Positions 43,855 through 53,600 of a stretch of 64,000 nt of DNA are shown here, one piece after another. Position numbers and translations under genes: made by a program. Position 1 is the first letter of the stretch. Every line of letters begins with the position of its first letter. Source of the stretch: an uncultured Acetatifactor sp. (GTDB lineage Bacteria; Bacillota; Clostridia; Lachnospirales; Lachnospiraceae); contig CANPWA010000017.1 in NCBI GenBank assembly GCA_947581865.1, forward strand, positions 1 to 64,000, given 5' to 3'. Below the pieces are notes generated by a model. The model saw only the letters and a list, made by a program, of their open reading frames with translations, made no database searches and was not told the origin of the DNA.

Positions 43855-44036
43855 GAGATACTCCTTCGTAAAAATGGTTAACAAGTAATAAAATACATTT
43901 TATATTATTCCACGATGTTTGTAATAAGATTCTAGGAAGTACATAAAAATAGTGCGATTCAAAGACGTTATTTTAAGTACAATAAAATATTTTTAAAAAA
44001 ATATAGAAGAGGGAAGTACAAGCCCCTTGCTTTTGC

Positions 44037-44064
44037 TTGTCAATCCGGGGAATTTATGTATAAT
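44037..44064 (+). promoter_or_regulatory. SigA promoter of pyr genes
   Basis: TTGTCA (44037-44042), a 16-base spacer and TATAAT (44059-44064), 44 bases before ATG 44108. No PyrR-type attenuator is visible in the short leader. Confidence 0.75.
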
Positions 44065-44107
44065 AAAAATATGACAAACAGAGGGTTTGGCTCGTTGGGA
44101 GGCGTTT

Positions 44108-45385
44108 ATGTTACTGATTCAAAATGGTTATCTGATCGATCCGAAATCCGGCAGGGAAGGCAATTTTGACATACTGGCGGACAAGGGGAAAGTGGTCAGA
44201 ATAGGGAGACTGGGTGTGGATTTTGAAAAGCCGGTCCACTGTAAAACCCTGAATGCGGAGGGGCTGGTGGTGGCTCCGGGGCTGGTGGATGTGCATGTGC
44301 ATTTCCGCGATCCCGGTTTTACCTATAAGGAGGATATATTCACCGGAGCGAAGGCGGCCGCAAAAGGGGGCTTCACAACGGTGGTGCTCATGGCAAACAC
44401 CAAACCCGCGGTGGATAACAAGGATACGCTCGCCTATGTTCTGGAGCGGGGGAGACAGACGGATATCCATGTCATGACCTGTGCCAATGTGACGGTGGGC
44501 ATGAAAGGAAAACAGCTCACTCACATGGAGGAACTTGCCGGGCAGGGTGCGGTGGGTTTTACCGACGACGGGGTTGCGCTGGTGGATGAGACCCTGGTGC
44601 GGGAGGCGATGCAGCGCGCTGTAAAGCTGGATGTGCCTGTCAGTTTCCATGAGGAGTCGCCTTCCCTCATTGCCCAGAATGGAATCAACCGGGGCAGGGC
44701 AAGCGAATATTTCGGTATCGACGGTTCTCCCAGAGAGGCGGAAATTGTCCTGATCGGGAGGGATTTAAAGCTCGCCCTGGAGACGGGGGCATGTATTGAT
44801 GTCCAGCACATCAGCACGGCGGAGGGTGTGGAAATGGTGCGGCAGGCGAAGAAAAAAGGGCACAATATCCACGCGGAGGCGACTCCCCATCACTTTACCC
44901 TGACGGAGGAGGCTGTGATGGAGTATGGTTCTTTGGCGAAGATGAATCCGCCCCTTCGCACAGAGGCGGACAGACAGGCGATCATCCGGGGGCTGGCGGA
45001 TGGCACCATCGATATCATCGCCACGGATCACGCGCCCCACAGTGCGGAGGAAAAGGCAAAGGAACTCACGGAGGCGCCCAGCGGTATTATCGGGCTGGAG
45101 ACTGCGCTGGGGCTGGGAGTGACAGAGCTGGTGCAGAAGGGGTATCTGACGATGAGACAGCTCCTTAGGGCGATGAGTACGAATCCTGCGGCAATGTACC
45201 ATCTGGATGCAGGCTATATCGCGGAGGGCGGACCGGCGGATCTGGTGTTAATTGATACGGCAGCCGTGACAGTGGCAGGGGATTATGTATCCAGATCCTG
45301 CAACAGCCCTTTCACGGGACGGAAACTCACCGGCAGGGTATGTGCGACGGTGTGCGGCGGAAAAATCGTTTACCAGGCAAAATAG
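44108..45385 (+). CDS. pyrC: Dihydroorotase
   Basis: A 425-aa zinc amidohydrolase of the class I/II long type, converting carbamoyl-aspartate to dihydroorotate. Motifs are VDVHVHFRDPG (metal-binding HxH), GGFTTVVLMANTKP, HAEATPHHF and ATDHAPHS (Asp and His). GGGAGG precedes ATG 44108. It is followed by pyrK and pyrD, the next steps of pyrimidine synthesis. Confidence 0.96.
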   Translation: MLLIQNGYLIDPKSGREGNFDILADKGKVVRIGRLGVDFEKPVHCKTLNAEGLVVAPGLVDVHVHFRDPGFTYKEDIFTGAKAAAKGGFTTVVLMANTKPAVDNKDTLAYVLERGRQTDIHVMTCANVTVGMKGKQLTHMEELAGQGAVGFTDDGVALVDETLVREAMQRAVKLDVPVSFHEESPSLIAQNGINRGRASEYFGIDGSPREAEIVLIGRDLKLALETGACIDVQHISTAEGVEMVRQAKKKGHNIHAEATPHHFTLTEEAVMEYGSLAKMNPPLRTEADRQAIIRGLADGTIDIIATDHAPHSAEEKAKELTEAPSGIIGLETALGLGVTELVQKGYLTMRQLLRAMSTNPAAMYHLDAGYIAEGGPADLVLIDTAAVTVAGDYVSRSCNSPFTGRKLTGRVCATVCGGKIVYQAK

Positions 45386-45397
45386 AAGGAGATTTTT

Positions 45398-46183
45398 ATG
45401 AAAAAGAAGCAGACAGCCGTGGTGGTATCGCAAAGGGAGGCGGCATCCCGCATTTATGATATGTGGATCGAGACGGATCTGGCAGAACAGGCCCGTCCGG
45501 GGCAGTTTCTCTGCATTTACCCGCGGGATAAAAGTACACTTCTGCCCCGTCCCATCAGTATCTGCGAAGTGAGAGAGGATGGGAAGGCGCTGCGTATCGT
45601 CTACCGCATTGCCGGTCAGGGAACGGCAGAGTTTTCCGGCTATATGCCCGGGGACGGGATACAGATCCTCGGCAGTCTCGGCAATGGCTTCCCGGTGGAT
45701 GCCGCCCGCGGAAAGAAGGTTCTTCTCATGGGCGGAGGCATCGGCATTCCACCCTTGCTGCAGCTTGCCAAGACCCTGGGAGGCGTGACAGACCAAGACA
45801 ATATCCGCATTGTTGTGGGTTACCGGGATGCACAGACATTCCTGAAGGAAGATCTGGAACGGTACGGGCATCTTTATATCGCCACAGAGGACGGCAGCGT
45901 GGGAAGCAAAGGGAATGTGATGAACGCTGTTGAAGACAATGGGCTGGACACCGAATTGATCTATGCCTGCGGTCCCATGCCCATGCTGCGCGCCATCAAA
46001 CGCTACAGTGAGGAAAAAGGCATCAAAGCCTACATTTCCCTGGAGGAACATATGGCATGCGGTGTGGGCGCCTGCCTGGGATGTGTGGTGAAGACAAAGA
46101 AAGTGGATTCTCACTCCCATGTGCATAATGCCCGTATCTGTACGGACGGACCAGTTTTTGAGGCGGAGGAAGTGGAGATATGA
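45398..46183 (+). CDS. pyrK: Dihydroorotate dehydrogenase electron-transfer subunit
   Basis: A 261-aa flavoprotein passing electrons from dihydroorotate to NAD. The FAD-binding RPISICEV and NAD-binding GGGIGIPPL are visible; the [2Fe-2S] cysteines lie near the C-terminus (ACGVGACLGCVVK and a later Cys in RICTDGPVF). GAAGGAG precedes ATG 45398, and the stop overlaps the pyrD start by 4 bases. Confidence 0.95.
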   Translation: MKKKQTAVVVSQREAASRIYDMWIETDLAEQARPGQFLCIYPRDKSTLLPRPISICEVREDGKALRIVYRIAGQGTAEFSGYMPGDGIQILGSLGNGFPVDAARGKKVLLMGGGIGIPPLLQLAKTLGGVTDQDNIRIVVGYRDAQTFLKEDLERYGHLYIATEDGSVGSKGNVMNAVEDNGLDTELIYACGPMPMLRAIKRYSEEKGIKAYISLEEHMACGVGACLGCVVKTKKVDSHSHVHNARICTDGPVFEAEEVEI

Positions 46184-47088
46184 ATACGCAGACAACGATT
46201 GCAGGTGTGACCTTTAAAAATCCGGTTATGACCGCGTCCGGAACCTTTGGCTCCGGAATGGAATACTCGGAATTTGTGGACTTGAACCGGCTGGGTGCCG
46301 TGGTGACCAAGGGTGTGGCAAGCGTTCCCTGGCAGGGAAACCCCACTCCCAGGGTGGCAGAAGTATACGGGGGAATGCTAAATGCCATCGGTCTGCAGAA
46401 TCCGGGGATAGATGTCTTTATGGAGCGGGATATTCCTTTCCTGAAGCAGTTTGACACCAAGGTGATTGTGAACGTCTGCGGGAAAACCGTGGAGGATTAT
46501 GTGGAGGTGGTGGAGAGACTGGGGGACGAGCCCGCGGTATCCATGCTGGAGATCAATGTCTCCTGCCCCAATGTGAAGGAAGGCGCCATCGCTTTCGGAC
46601 AGAAGGCGGATGCCCTTTCCCATATCACGCAGGAGATTAAGAGACATGCCAGACAGCCTGTCATTATGAAGCTGAGTCCCAATGTAACGGACATCGGGGA
46701 AATGGCTCGGGCGGCAGAGGCAGCAGGGGCAGACGCTTTGTCTCTCATCAACACGCTCACCGGCATGAAGATAGATATTCACCGCCGTAAATTTGCCCTG
46801 GCAAATAAGACCGGAGGGCTGAGCGGTCCCGCGATTAAGCCCGTGGCAGTGCGCATGGTGTATCAGGCAGCCCAGGCGGTGAAGATTCCTATCATTGGAA
46901 TGGGAGGAATTGCCTCGGCAGAGGACGCCATGGAATTTATTCTGGCAGGGGCCAGTGCGGTGAGCATCGGCGCCATGAATTTTGTCAATCCCTGCACGAC
47001 GCTGGAAGTCATAAAGGGAATCGAAGATTATATGGAACAATATCATGTGGAGAATCTGACGGAGCTGATCGGGGCGGTGGAAGCCTAG
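46180..47088 (+). CDS. pyrD: Dihydroorotate dehydrogenase, catalytic subunit (class 1B)
   Basis: A 302-aa FMN enzyme oxidising dihydroorotate to orotate. Motifs are NPVMTASGTFGSG near the N-terminus, INVSCPNVKEG (the SCPN segment with the catalytic Cys), the LSGPAIKPVAVRM region and GMGGIASAEDAMEFI. With pyrK it forms the NAD-dependent 1B enzyme. Confidence 0.96.
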   Translation: MNTQTTIAGVTFKNPVMTASGTFGSGMEYSEFVDLNRLGAVVTKGVASVPWQGNPTPRVAEVYGGMLNAIGLQNPGIDVFMERDIPFLKQFDTKVIVNVCGKTVEDYVEVVERLGDEPAVSMLEINVSCPNVKEGAIAFGQKADALSHITQEIKRHARQPVIMKLSPNVTDIGEMARAAEAAGADALSLINTLTGMKIDIHRRKFALANKTGGLSGPAIKPVAVRMVYQAAQAVKIPIIGMGGIASAEDAMEFILAGASAVSIGAMNFVNPCTTLEVIKGIEDYMEQYHVENLTELIGAVEA

Positions 47089-47099
47089 GACAGTCAAAA

Positions 47100-47129
47100 G
47101 CATAAATCTTTTAATACCTGCATATAGAT
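47100..47129 (+). promoter_or_regulatory. Putative SigE promoter of sipL-like gene
   Basis: GCATAAA (47100-47106), a 14-base gap and CATATAGAT (47121-47129) resemble mother-cell SigE promoters. In Clostridioides difficile sipL is SigE-controlled, which fits. Confidence 0.45.
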
Positions 47130-47162
47130 ATTTATATCAGTATCTATGTGGAGGTATTTTTT

Positions 47163-48731
47163 GTGGACTTGTTAAAAAAGAATATACATATGGACCGCGT
47201 TCGTTGCGAAGCAGTCACACAGATTACCCTGGAGGACGACAGAAACATTCCCGACAACAAGCCTGATGTCAGCAGCATCAATCTGGAGAAGGCGGAGGTT
47301 ATCATTGAGGAGATCAAACCGGGTACGGATACCGTCAATCTCAAGGGGCATTTACAGTTTTCCATCCTCTACCATACCATGGAGCCCGGAAGCAGCCTGG
47401 TGCCTTTTTCCGGGGAGATTCCCTTTGAGGAAAAGCTGATCATGAAAGGGGTTATGGCGGCGGACACTGTACATGCGATGGGGGAGGTGGAAGATTTCAG
47501 TGTGGGGATCATCAACTCCCGCAAGCTGAGTATCCGTTCCCTTGTGACTTTGTCCGCATCGGTTGAGGAGCTGTATGACGAGGAGGCGCCCATTGGGATT
47601 CACGGGGAGAGCGGTAAGGCCGACTGCCTGGAATATCGCAGGATGCCTCTTGAGATCGCTCAGATCGCCATCTGCAAAAATGATATTTTCCGCATCCGGG
47701 ATGAGGTCAATCTGCCGGCAAACTATCCCAATGTCTTCCGGATTCTTTGGAGCAATGTGCAGCTGGCGGATGTGGAATTTAAGGTGATGGAGGAAAAACT
47801 GAGTATTCAGGGAGATGTACAGTTGTTTTTGCTCTATGAGGGCGAGGGTGAGGAACATCCCATCCGCTCTTTTGAGACGGCGATGCCTTTCTCCGGCGTG
47901 CTGGAGTGCCACGGATGCAGGGAAGGAATGCTGCCCGATATCCGGTATGCAAAAGGGCAGCAGGAGCTGGCGGTACGCCCTGACCTGGACGGGGAGGAGC
48001 GCTGTGTGGGACTGGAGCTTGCCCTTGACATTGATATACGAATCTATGAAGAGGAGACCGTGGAAATCCTCTCCGATATCTATGGTGTGACCAAAGAGGT
48101 AAAGGTACAGACCCATAAGACGGATTTAAACAGGGTGCGCTCCTGTGTTACCGGAAAGACAAAGGTCACGGATCACATCCGGATTCCCGGCGGCAGCGCT
48201 GCGATCCTTCAGATCCTGCACAGTGAAGCGTCTGTCAGCCAGGAGCAGCAGTCCACCGTGGAAAACGGCATCCTGCTGAAGGGAGGCATGGAGGTGAAGG
48301 TGATGTATGTCACGGGGGATGACGAAAACCCTTATGCCTGTGTCACTGCTCAGATCCCATACAGCTATACTTTGGAAGTGCCGGGGATCCTGCCGGGAGA
48401 CATGGGCAAGATCCATGGGAATGTGGAACAGCTTCAGGTGACCATGCTGGACGGCGAAGAGATGGATGTAAAAGCCGTGCTGTGTTTCTCCACCATGGTG
48501 TTTGAGCAAATTCCCGTGGAGCTGATCAGTGAGATTGAGGTGGCAGACGCGGACAGCGCAGTGATGAGCGCTCTCCCCGGAATGATCATCTATGTTGTAA
48601 AGAGCGGAGATAATCTGTGGAACATCGGGAGAAAATATTATGTCCCTGTGGAGAAGATCAAGGAATTGAATCATCTGAGCGGGGATGAACTTCAGGTGGG
48701 ACAGAAGCTTCTGATCGTGAAGGGAAGCTGA
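47163..48731 (+). CDS. sipL: SipL-like spore coat/morphogenesis protein (SPOCS-LysM)
   Basis: A ~522-aa protein with repeated SPOCS (DUF3794) domains (about 30-110, 170-290 and 320-430; for example NIPDNKPDVSSI) and a C-terminal LysM (about 473-520: YVVKSGDNLWNIGRKYYV). This is the arrangement of C. difficile SipL, which links SpoIVA coat basement to the forespore. GTG 47163 was chosen because GGAGG ends 8 bases upstream; a GTG at 47148 lies within that site. A terminator follows. Confidence 0.85.
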   Translation: MDLLKKNIHMDRVRCEAVTQITLEDDRNIPDNKPDVSSINLEKAEVIIEEIKPGTDTVNLKGHLQFSILYHTMEPGSSLVPFSGEIPFEEKLIMKGVMAADTVHAMGEVEDFSVGIINSRKLSIRSLVTLSASVEELYDEEAPIGIHGESGKADCLEYRRMPLEIAQIAICKNDIFRIRDEVNLPANYPNVFRILWSNVQLADVEFKVMEEKLSIQGDVQLFLLYEGEGEEHPIRSFETAMPFSGVLECHGCREGMLPDIRYAKGQQELAVRPDLDGEERCVGLELALDIDIRIYEEETVEILSDIYGVTKEVKVQTHKTDLNRVRSCVTGKTKVTDHIRIPGGSAAILQILHSEASVSQEQQSTVENGILLKGGMEVKVMYVTGDDENPYACVTAQIPYSYTLEVPGILPGDMGKIHGNVEQLQVTMLDGEEMDVKAVLCFSTMVFEQIPVELISEIEVADADSAVMSALPGMIIYVVKSGDNLWNIGRKYYVPVEKIKELNHLSGDELQVGQKLLIVKGS

Positions 48732-48745
48732 CGGATCCGGGTCGC

Positions 48746-48790
48746 AAGCCGTGGCATGGACGGGAAGATACATGTCACGGCTTTCTTTTA
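48746..48790 (+). terminator. Terminator after sipL-like gene
   Basis: A 13-bp interrupted stem (AAGCCGTG-G-CATG with CATG-T-CACGGCTT) and a T-rich tail. Confidence 0.82.
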
Positions 48791-48830
48791 TGCCGACGAA
48801 TCGGATGCCGACGAATCGGATGCCGACGGC
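48791..48830 (+). repeat. Short 15-bp tandem repeat
   Basis: Two full copies and a partial third of TGCCGACGAATCGGA lie between the sipL terminator and the XRE gene stop. Confidence 0.75.
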
Positions 48831-48835
48831 GGCCG

Positions 48836-49156
48836 CTATGGCTGTAAATGATCTATGAGGGTTGTGACTGAGGAGCGGACGGAAGGTGTTAATTGCCGTA
48901 ATCTGTGTAATAGACGCAGTTCTTCTTCGGAGGGATTCAATGTCTCCGCGGGGGGGACGGCGCGTGAATCGGAATAGCCGATGAGATAATCTACGGACAC
49001 GTTAAAATACGCAGCCATTTTTTTCAGAGTCTTAATGTCCGGTTCGGCAAGAAAATGTTCATATTTATAAATCGATTGTTGACTGAGATTAAATTCCTCT
49101 GCCAGAGCCTGTTGACTCAATCCCTTTTCCATTCTTAGTTTTTTTAAATTTAACAC
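48836..49156 (-). CDS. XRE-family transcriptional regulator
   Basis: A 106-aa protein with an N-terminal helix-turn-helix (LRMEKGLSQQALAEEFNLSQQSIYKYE, about 6-32) and YFNVSVDYLIGYSDSR, then a short C-terminal helical domain. GTG 49156 has GGAGG 9 bases upstream; an open frame extends to 49264 without a site. It is divergent from the M23 peptidase gene and may control it; repeated GTTGT/ACAAC words fill the shared upstream region. Confidence 0.87.
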   Translation of the reverse strand: MLNLKKLRMEKGLSQQALAEEFNLSQQSIYKYEHFLAEPDIKTLKKMAAYFNVSVDYLIGYSDSRAVPPAETLNPSEEELRLLHRLRQLTPSVRSSVTTLIDHLQP

Positions 49157-49331
49157 GTACAGATTCCTCCAAATCATATGACAACTTAAGGTTATTTTAT
49201 ATGGAAAAAGATTATGTTTATAAAACTTATTAGTTGTTATTGACAACAACAAAAAGTTGTGCAATAGTGAAAGTATGGCAGATAAGTGAAAGAATAATCA
49301 GATATTTTTATACAGGTGAGGAGGAAAAAGG

Positions 49332-52300
49332 ATGAACAAAACGTGGAAGAAGCTGTTGACATGGATATTGACGCTGGCGCTGCTGGCAGGCAATGTGGAG
49401 TATGTCCAGGCGGAAAATGCGGACACCACAATGTATGAAATGAGTCAGGAAACGGAAGGGGGGATACGTCTATTAAGTACAGGTTTGGGAACATGGTATT
49501 GGCCAGTTCCGGGGCATACAAATTGTTCACAGGGATTTTCCAATTCACATAAAGCAATTGATATTGCTGCTCCACAAGGGGTTTCTGTTTGTGCTGCAAA
49601 AGCTGGAACAATAAGGTTAGTCATAAATGATTGTGATCATCTTAACGTAGGCAGAGGTCAATGTGTTCATTGGGTTAATGGATATTCATATACAGATGGT
49701 GGAAATCAGGTGTATATAACGCATGATGATGGCACATATTCGATATATGCTCATATGATTAAAGGCTCAATTACTGTGACTCCGGGGCAAAGAGTTATAG
49801 AAGGTCAAGTCATTGGTCAAATTGGACAATCTGGTATGGCAACAGGACCACATTTACATTTTGGAGTAAGTGTTGGTGGTTCTAGCTATTGGTCAGGCAC
49901 CATTGTTGATCCTAGCACGTTAGAATATACAAATGGTGGAGGATCGACAGCAGGTTATACCATAACCGATACCGGGGTTACGGAGATTACCCAAACCTCC
50001 GCGAGGATCAATTTTACGATTTCGCCGACGGCAACGGTAAATGAAGTAGGCTTTTATTATGGCACGGCACCAGATAACATGACCAAAGTGGTAGAGAATT
50101 ATTCCGGGCATCTTGTTACGGATACTTATCAGTTAGGAACCGGGAAATGGACGGGAGCATTGACGCCGGGGACAACCTATTACTATAAAATGTACATGGT
50201 ATTGTCAAACGGAACGGTGTGTGAATCCCAGATAGGTTCGTTTACAACCATTGCGGATACGCAGGCTCCTCTGATCACAAACGTAAAGGTCACCGATTTA
50301 GACAGAACAGGTTATACCGTGCAGTGCGATGTGACAGATGATATCGGTGTGACTAAAGTAGCGTTCCCTACATGGACGGAGGCGAACGGACAGGATGATC
50401 TGCCGGATACATGGTCTGAGTTATGTGCAGTACACGAGCCCTCCTCAGGGAACACCTATGTCTATCGGGTTAATATAGCAGATCACAACAATGAGACCGG
50501 ATTATATACTACTCATATTTATGCGTATGACGCTGCAGGAAATGTTTCCACAGGCGGCATAACAGCAGTGGTAACCCCACTGAAGATCACCGAATTTTCC
50601 ACGGTGGATAAAAAGACGAGTTACAATTTCGGCGCGGACATTGTGTTTTGTGTTTCGGCGGACGGAGGATCCGGAAATTATCAATATCAGTTCGCCTATG
50701 TGTATGGAGAAGATCCGGAGCGCATCATCAGCGACTACTCCGAAGCGGCAAGCGTGAGCTGGAAGCCGGATAAGCCAGGAAAATATATGGTCGTTGCCAG
50801 GGTGAAAGACAGTCAGGGAGAGGTCAGCTCCGAGCCTGTTGAAATCAATGTTTTATGCCAGCCGCACAATTACAATAAATCGGTAACTCCGCCAAGCTGT
50901 ACGGAGCAGGGATATACGACTTATACCTGTACCCGGTGTAATGACAGTTATGTTTCTGACTATACCAATGCCTTGGGGCATACATGGGGAGAGCAGGAGA
51001 TCCTCAAAGAGGCAACTTTGGAACAGGCGGGAACAGTCCGGTATACCTGTACAGTGTGCGGCGCAAGTTATACGGAGGAAGTATTGATACAATTCCGCGT
51101 GCTTCCGGTTCCGGCCCAAAAATATACCGGGAAGGCGGTCAAGCCGACGCTTACCGTGTATGACGGAACCGTCCGGCTGGTATCCGGAAGGGATTATACG
51201 GTATCCTATACGGATAATATCAAAGCCGGAACCGCCTCGGCGGTCATTTACGGAAAAGGAAATTACCAGGGCAGTAAAACGGTGAATTTTACCATTCTGC
51301 CACAAAGCCTCAACGATCCGTCCGTGACCGTGTCTCCGATATGCGCGGTGGAATCCGGCAGAGTGCAGAAGCCGTTGCCCACGGTAAAATGGAACGGGAA
51401 AGCATTGAGAGCTAATCTGGATTATACGGTGACGTATCCGTCCACGGATGCGGGAGCTTATCAGAAAGCCGGAGAATATGTGATTCATGTGGAGGCGAAA
51501 AACGGTTCAGATTTTTCGGGCGGGTTTGATGTGCCGTACAGTATTGTGAGCAAAGACAAAATCATGATGTCCAGGCTTACGGTTAAAACAGCGTCGGCAA
51601 TGTACACAGGCGCTCCCGTAAAACCCGTTGTGACCGTCAAAAAAGGCAATGCGCTGCTGAGGGAGGGAACAGACTATCAGATCCTCGGTTACAGCAATAA
51701 TACCGAGATCGGAACGGCATATGTCACCATACAGGGTATGGGAAATTATGGCGGTATCCGGATGGTTCCTTTTAAAATTACCGGGATATCCATGAGCAAG
51801 GTCAAGGTAGAGGGAATTACCGATCAAGTCTATGACGGAACGCCGAAAAAGCAGAGTGATTTGTTTGTCACATACCAGAAAAACAAAAACAGCTCCAGGA
51901 TCGAATTAGTGGAGGGAAAAGACTATACGGTCGTTTATTCCAACAATATGAATGCGGGGACAGCGTCCGTGACGCTGAAAGGGAAAGGAGGCTATAGCGG
52001 CAGCATTACGAAAAAATTTAAGATCAAAAGGGCGGATGCGAAGGATACGATCCTGTTAGGGGATAATTTTCAGGATATAGTGAAATATGAAAAGGGCGGC
52101 GCAAGACCAATCCCTGAATTTTATTTTGGAAATGTGAAGCTGAAATATGGTACGGATTATTCATTAAGTTATACCAACAATAAATCCGTGACGGTAAACT
52201 CTGCTAAAGCCGCTACTGTAAAAGCAAAATTTAAGGGGAAATTTACCGGAAGCGTCACATTGAAATTTTTCATAGATACAGGTACATTCGATGATGCCCT

Positions 52301-52808
52301 CATGGATGTGGATAACAAGATCGTATCTTCAAAACCCGGAGGATGGAAACAGAGCAAGGTAAGTATTTATGACGGGAACGGGAAAAAGCTGTCCGCGGGA
52401 ACGGATTACAACAAAAAACTGATATATTCCCTGGATAAAGATGGTGAACAGATACTGACCGGGTCTGAGACACTTCCTGTAGGAACTTCTGTATATGTGA
52501 CCGCATACGGGATTAAAAATTACGAGGGCGCGAAACTGACAGGGGTTTATAATATAGTGGACGAAAGTATCAATAATGCCAATATCATTATAAAAGAAAA
52601 AAATTATACAGGGAAAGCCGTGACATTGGAAAAGAATGACCTGTCCGTGCGGGTTGGCTCCAAAGAGCTGGTCTATGGCGTTGATTATGTCATCACCCAG
52701 TACAGTAAAAATGTCAAAAAAGGGACTGCGAAAGTTACGATAAAAGGTATCGGAAAATATTGTGGCGAGAAAAAGGCTTCCTTTGTCATTGCCGCGAAAA
52801 AATTTTAA
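49332..52808 (+). CDS. Large secreted M23 peptidase with Ig-like repeats
   Basis: A 1158-aa protein: signal peptide (1-27), M23 endopeptidase about 50-200 with intact metal and catalytic residues (His73 and Asp77 in SHKAIDIA, His141 in YAH, His174/His176 in HLHF), then fibronectin/Ig-like modules (about 210-500). A Cys-rich CxxC...CxxC segment follows (about 515-585), then about five related beta repeats (pattern YTGKAVKP...GKGNYxG) to the C-terminus. It likely cleaves peptidoglycan cross-links at or beyond the surface. The peptidase part (about 49480-49960) is AT-rich while the repeats match the genome. GGTGAGGAGG precedes ATG 49332. Confidence 0.9.
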   Translation: MNKTWKKLLTWILTLALLAGNVEYVQAENADTTMYEMSQETEGGIRLLSTGLGTWYWPVPGHTNCSQGFSNSHKAIDIAAPQGVSVCAAKAGTIRLVINDCDHLNVGRGQCVHWVNGYSYTDGGNQVYITHDDGTYSIYAHMIKGSITVTPGQRVIEGQVIGQIGQSGMATGPHLHFGVSVGGSSYWSGTIVDPSTLEYTNGGGSTAGYTITDTGVTEITQTSARINFTISPTATVNEVGFYYGTAPDNMTKVVENYSGHLVTDTYQLGTGKWTGALTPGTTYYYKMYMVLSNGTVCESQIGSFTTIADTQAPLITNVKVTDLDRTGYTVQCDVTDDIGVTKVAFPTWTEANGQDDLPDTWSELCAVHEPSSGNTYVYRVNIADHNNETGLYTTHIYAYDAAGNVSTGGITAVVTPLKITEFSTVDKKTSYNFGADIVFCVSADGGSGNYQYQFAYVYGEDPERIISDYSEAASVSWKPDKPGKYMVVARVKDSQGEVSSEPVEINVLCQPHNYNKSVTPPSCTEQGYTTYTCTRCNDSYVSDYTNALGHTWGEQEILKEATLEQAGTVRYTCTVCGASYTEEVLIQFRVLPVPAQKYTGKAVKPTLTVYDGTVRLVSGRDYTVSYTDNIKAGTASAVIYGKGNYQGSKTVNFTILPQSLNDPSVTVSPICAVESGRVQKPLPTVKWNGKALRANLDYTVTYPSTDAGAYQKAGEYVIHVEAKNGSDFSGGFDVPYSIVSKDKIMMSRLTVKTASAMYTGAPVKPVVTVKKGNALLREGTDYQILGYSNNTEIGTAYVTIQGMGNYGGIRMVPFKITGISMSKVKVEGITDQVYDGTPKKQSDLFVTYQKNKNSSRIELVEGKDYTVVYSNNMNAGTASVTLKGKGGYSGSITKKFKIKRADAKDTILLGDNFQDIVKYEKGGARPIPEFYFGNVKLKYGTDYSLSYTNNKSVTVNSAKAATVKAKFKGKFTGSVTLKFFIDTGTFDDALMDVDNKIVSSKPGGWKQSKVSIYDGNGKKLSAGTDYNKKLIYSLDKDGEQILTGSETLPVGTSVYVTAYGIKNYEGAKLTGVYNIVDESINNANIIIKEKNYTGKAVTLEKNDLSVRVGSKELVYGVDYVITQYSKNVKKGTAKVTIKGIGKYCGEKKASFVIAAKKF

Positions 52809-52825
52809 ACATTAAATATTGGCAT

Positions 52826-52870
52826 AAAAAAGATATCTCCGGTCTGTGATACGCCGGAGATATCTTTTTT
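52826..52870. terminator. Bidirectional terminator
   Basis: A perfect 17-bp stem: AAAAAAGATATCTCCGG (52826-52842) with its complement (52854-52870), an 11-base loop, an A-run and a T-run on opposite sides. It serves both convergent genes. Confidence 0.93.
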
Positions 52871-52894
52871 ATGTCGTTTTCGACCGCGTGGAAC

Positions 52895-53512
52895 TTATTC
52901 TTCCACTGTCGCTGTTCCGTTTGCCTGTGCAGCCAGATCGTCAAATTTCTTCATTACGGAATCATAGGTCTGCTGGCAGATGGAAGGAAGCTGTCCGCCC
53001 CAGGTCTTCTGGGCTTTGTCATAACCCTTCTGGAATGCGGCGCGCATCTCCTCGATCTTGTCGGGATCGCCGCCGGTCAATGCGGTAGCAAAGGAGATGA
53101 TCCTGTCGGAGGTCTGGTTGACGCCCCAGTATCCGTCCTCGGAGATATCTGCCTGGGCCTGTGCCCGGGTTGCCGCGTCAACAGTGTAGTTGCCGGTCTT
53201 TAAGAACTGCCACATATTGTTGGCTTTGCCGTAAACCGTAGCCTGTTTGCCCATCAGCTGTTCCACAAGGCTGCGAAGCTGGGAAGTTCTGGCATCGGCA
53301 TCTGCCTTCAGCTGATTGATCAGCTTGGTGTCGGGTTTGTAAGTCTTTTTAGCGCTTGTCGCATTTTTGGAGGGCTCATACACAACGCCTTTGTCTTCCG
53401 CAGCAGAAGAAGCAGCTTTCTCCCCGGCAGATGTGTTTTCTTTGGCTGCCGAAGTGGAAGTATAAGCATATGCTGTGGTAGCCTGATTTGATGTAACTCC
53501 GTTTACACTCAT
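52895..53512 (-). CDS. Uncharacterised protein under sigma-28 promoter
   Basis: A 205-aa soluble protein without signal peptide. A disordered Ser/Ala/Thr-rich N-terminus (1-55) precedes a helical conserved-looking region (about 60-195: EDGYWGVNQTSDRIISFATALTGGDPDKIEEM, WGGQLP). I recall similar uncharacterised proteins in motile bacteria but cannot name a family. The perfect sigma-28 promoter at 53601-53627 puts it in the flagellar regulon. AAGAAGG precedes ATG 53512. A chaperone, motility accessory or exported factor are all possible. Confidence 0.8.
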   Translation of the reverse strand: MSVNGVTSNQATTAYAYTSTSAAKENTSAGEKAASSAAEDKGVVYEPSKNATSAKKTYKPDTKLINQLKADADARTSQLRSLVEQLMGKQATVYGKANNMWQFLKTGNYTVDAATRAQAQADISEDGYWGVNQTSDRIISFATALTGGDPDKIEEMRAAFQKGYDKAQKTWGGQLPSICQQTYDSVMKKFDDLAAQANGTATVEE

Positions 53513-53600
53513 AACATACCTTCTTTCCGACGCGTTTTACGTCTATTTGATTGCCCTTTGCATTGGGCGCAAAAGGGCGTCATCCGTGACTTCACATTCT

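Noticed and set aside
43990..44107. PyrR attenuator before pyrC
   Set aside because: The leader after the promoter is under 45 bases and has no anti-terminator/terminator pair.
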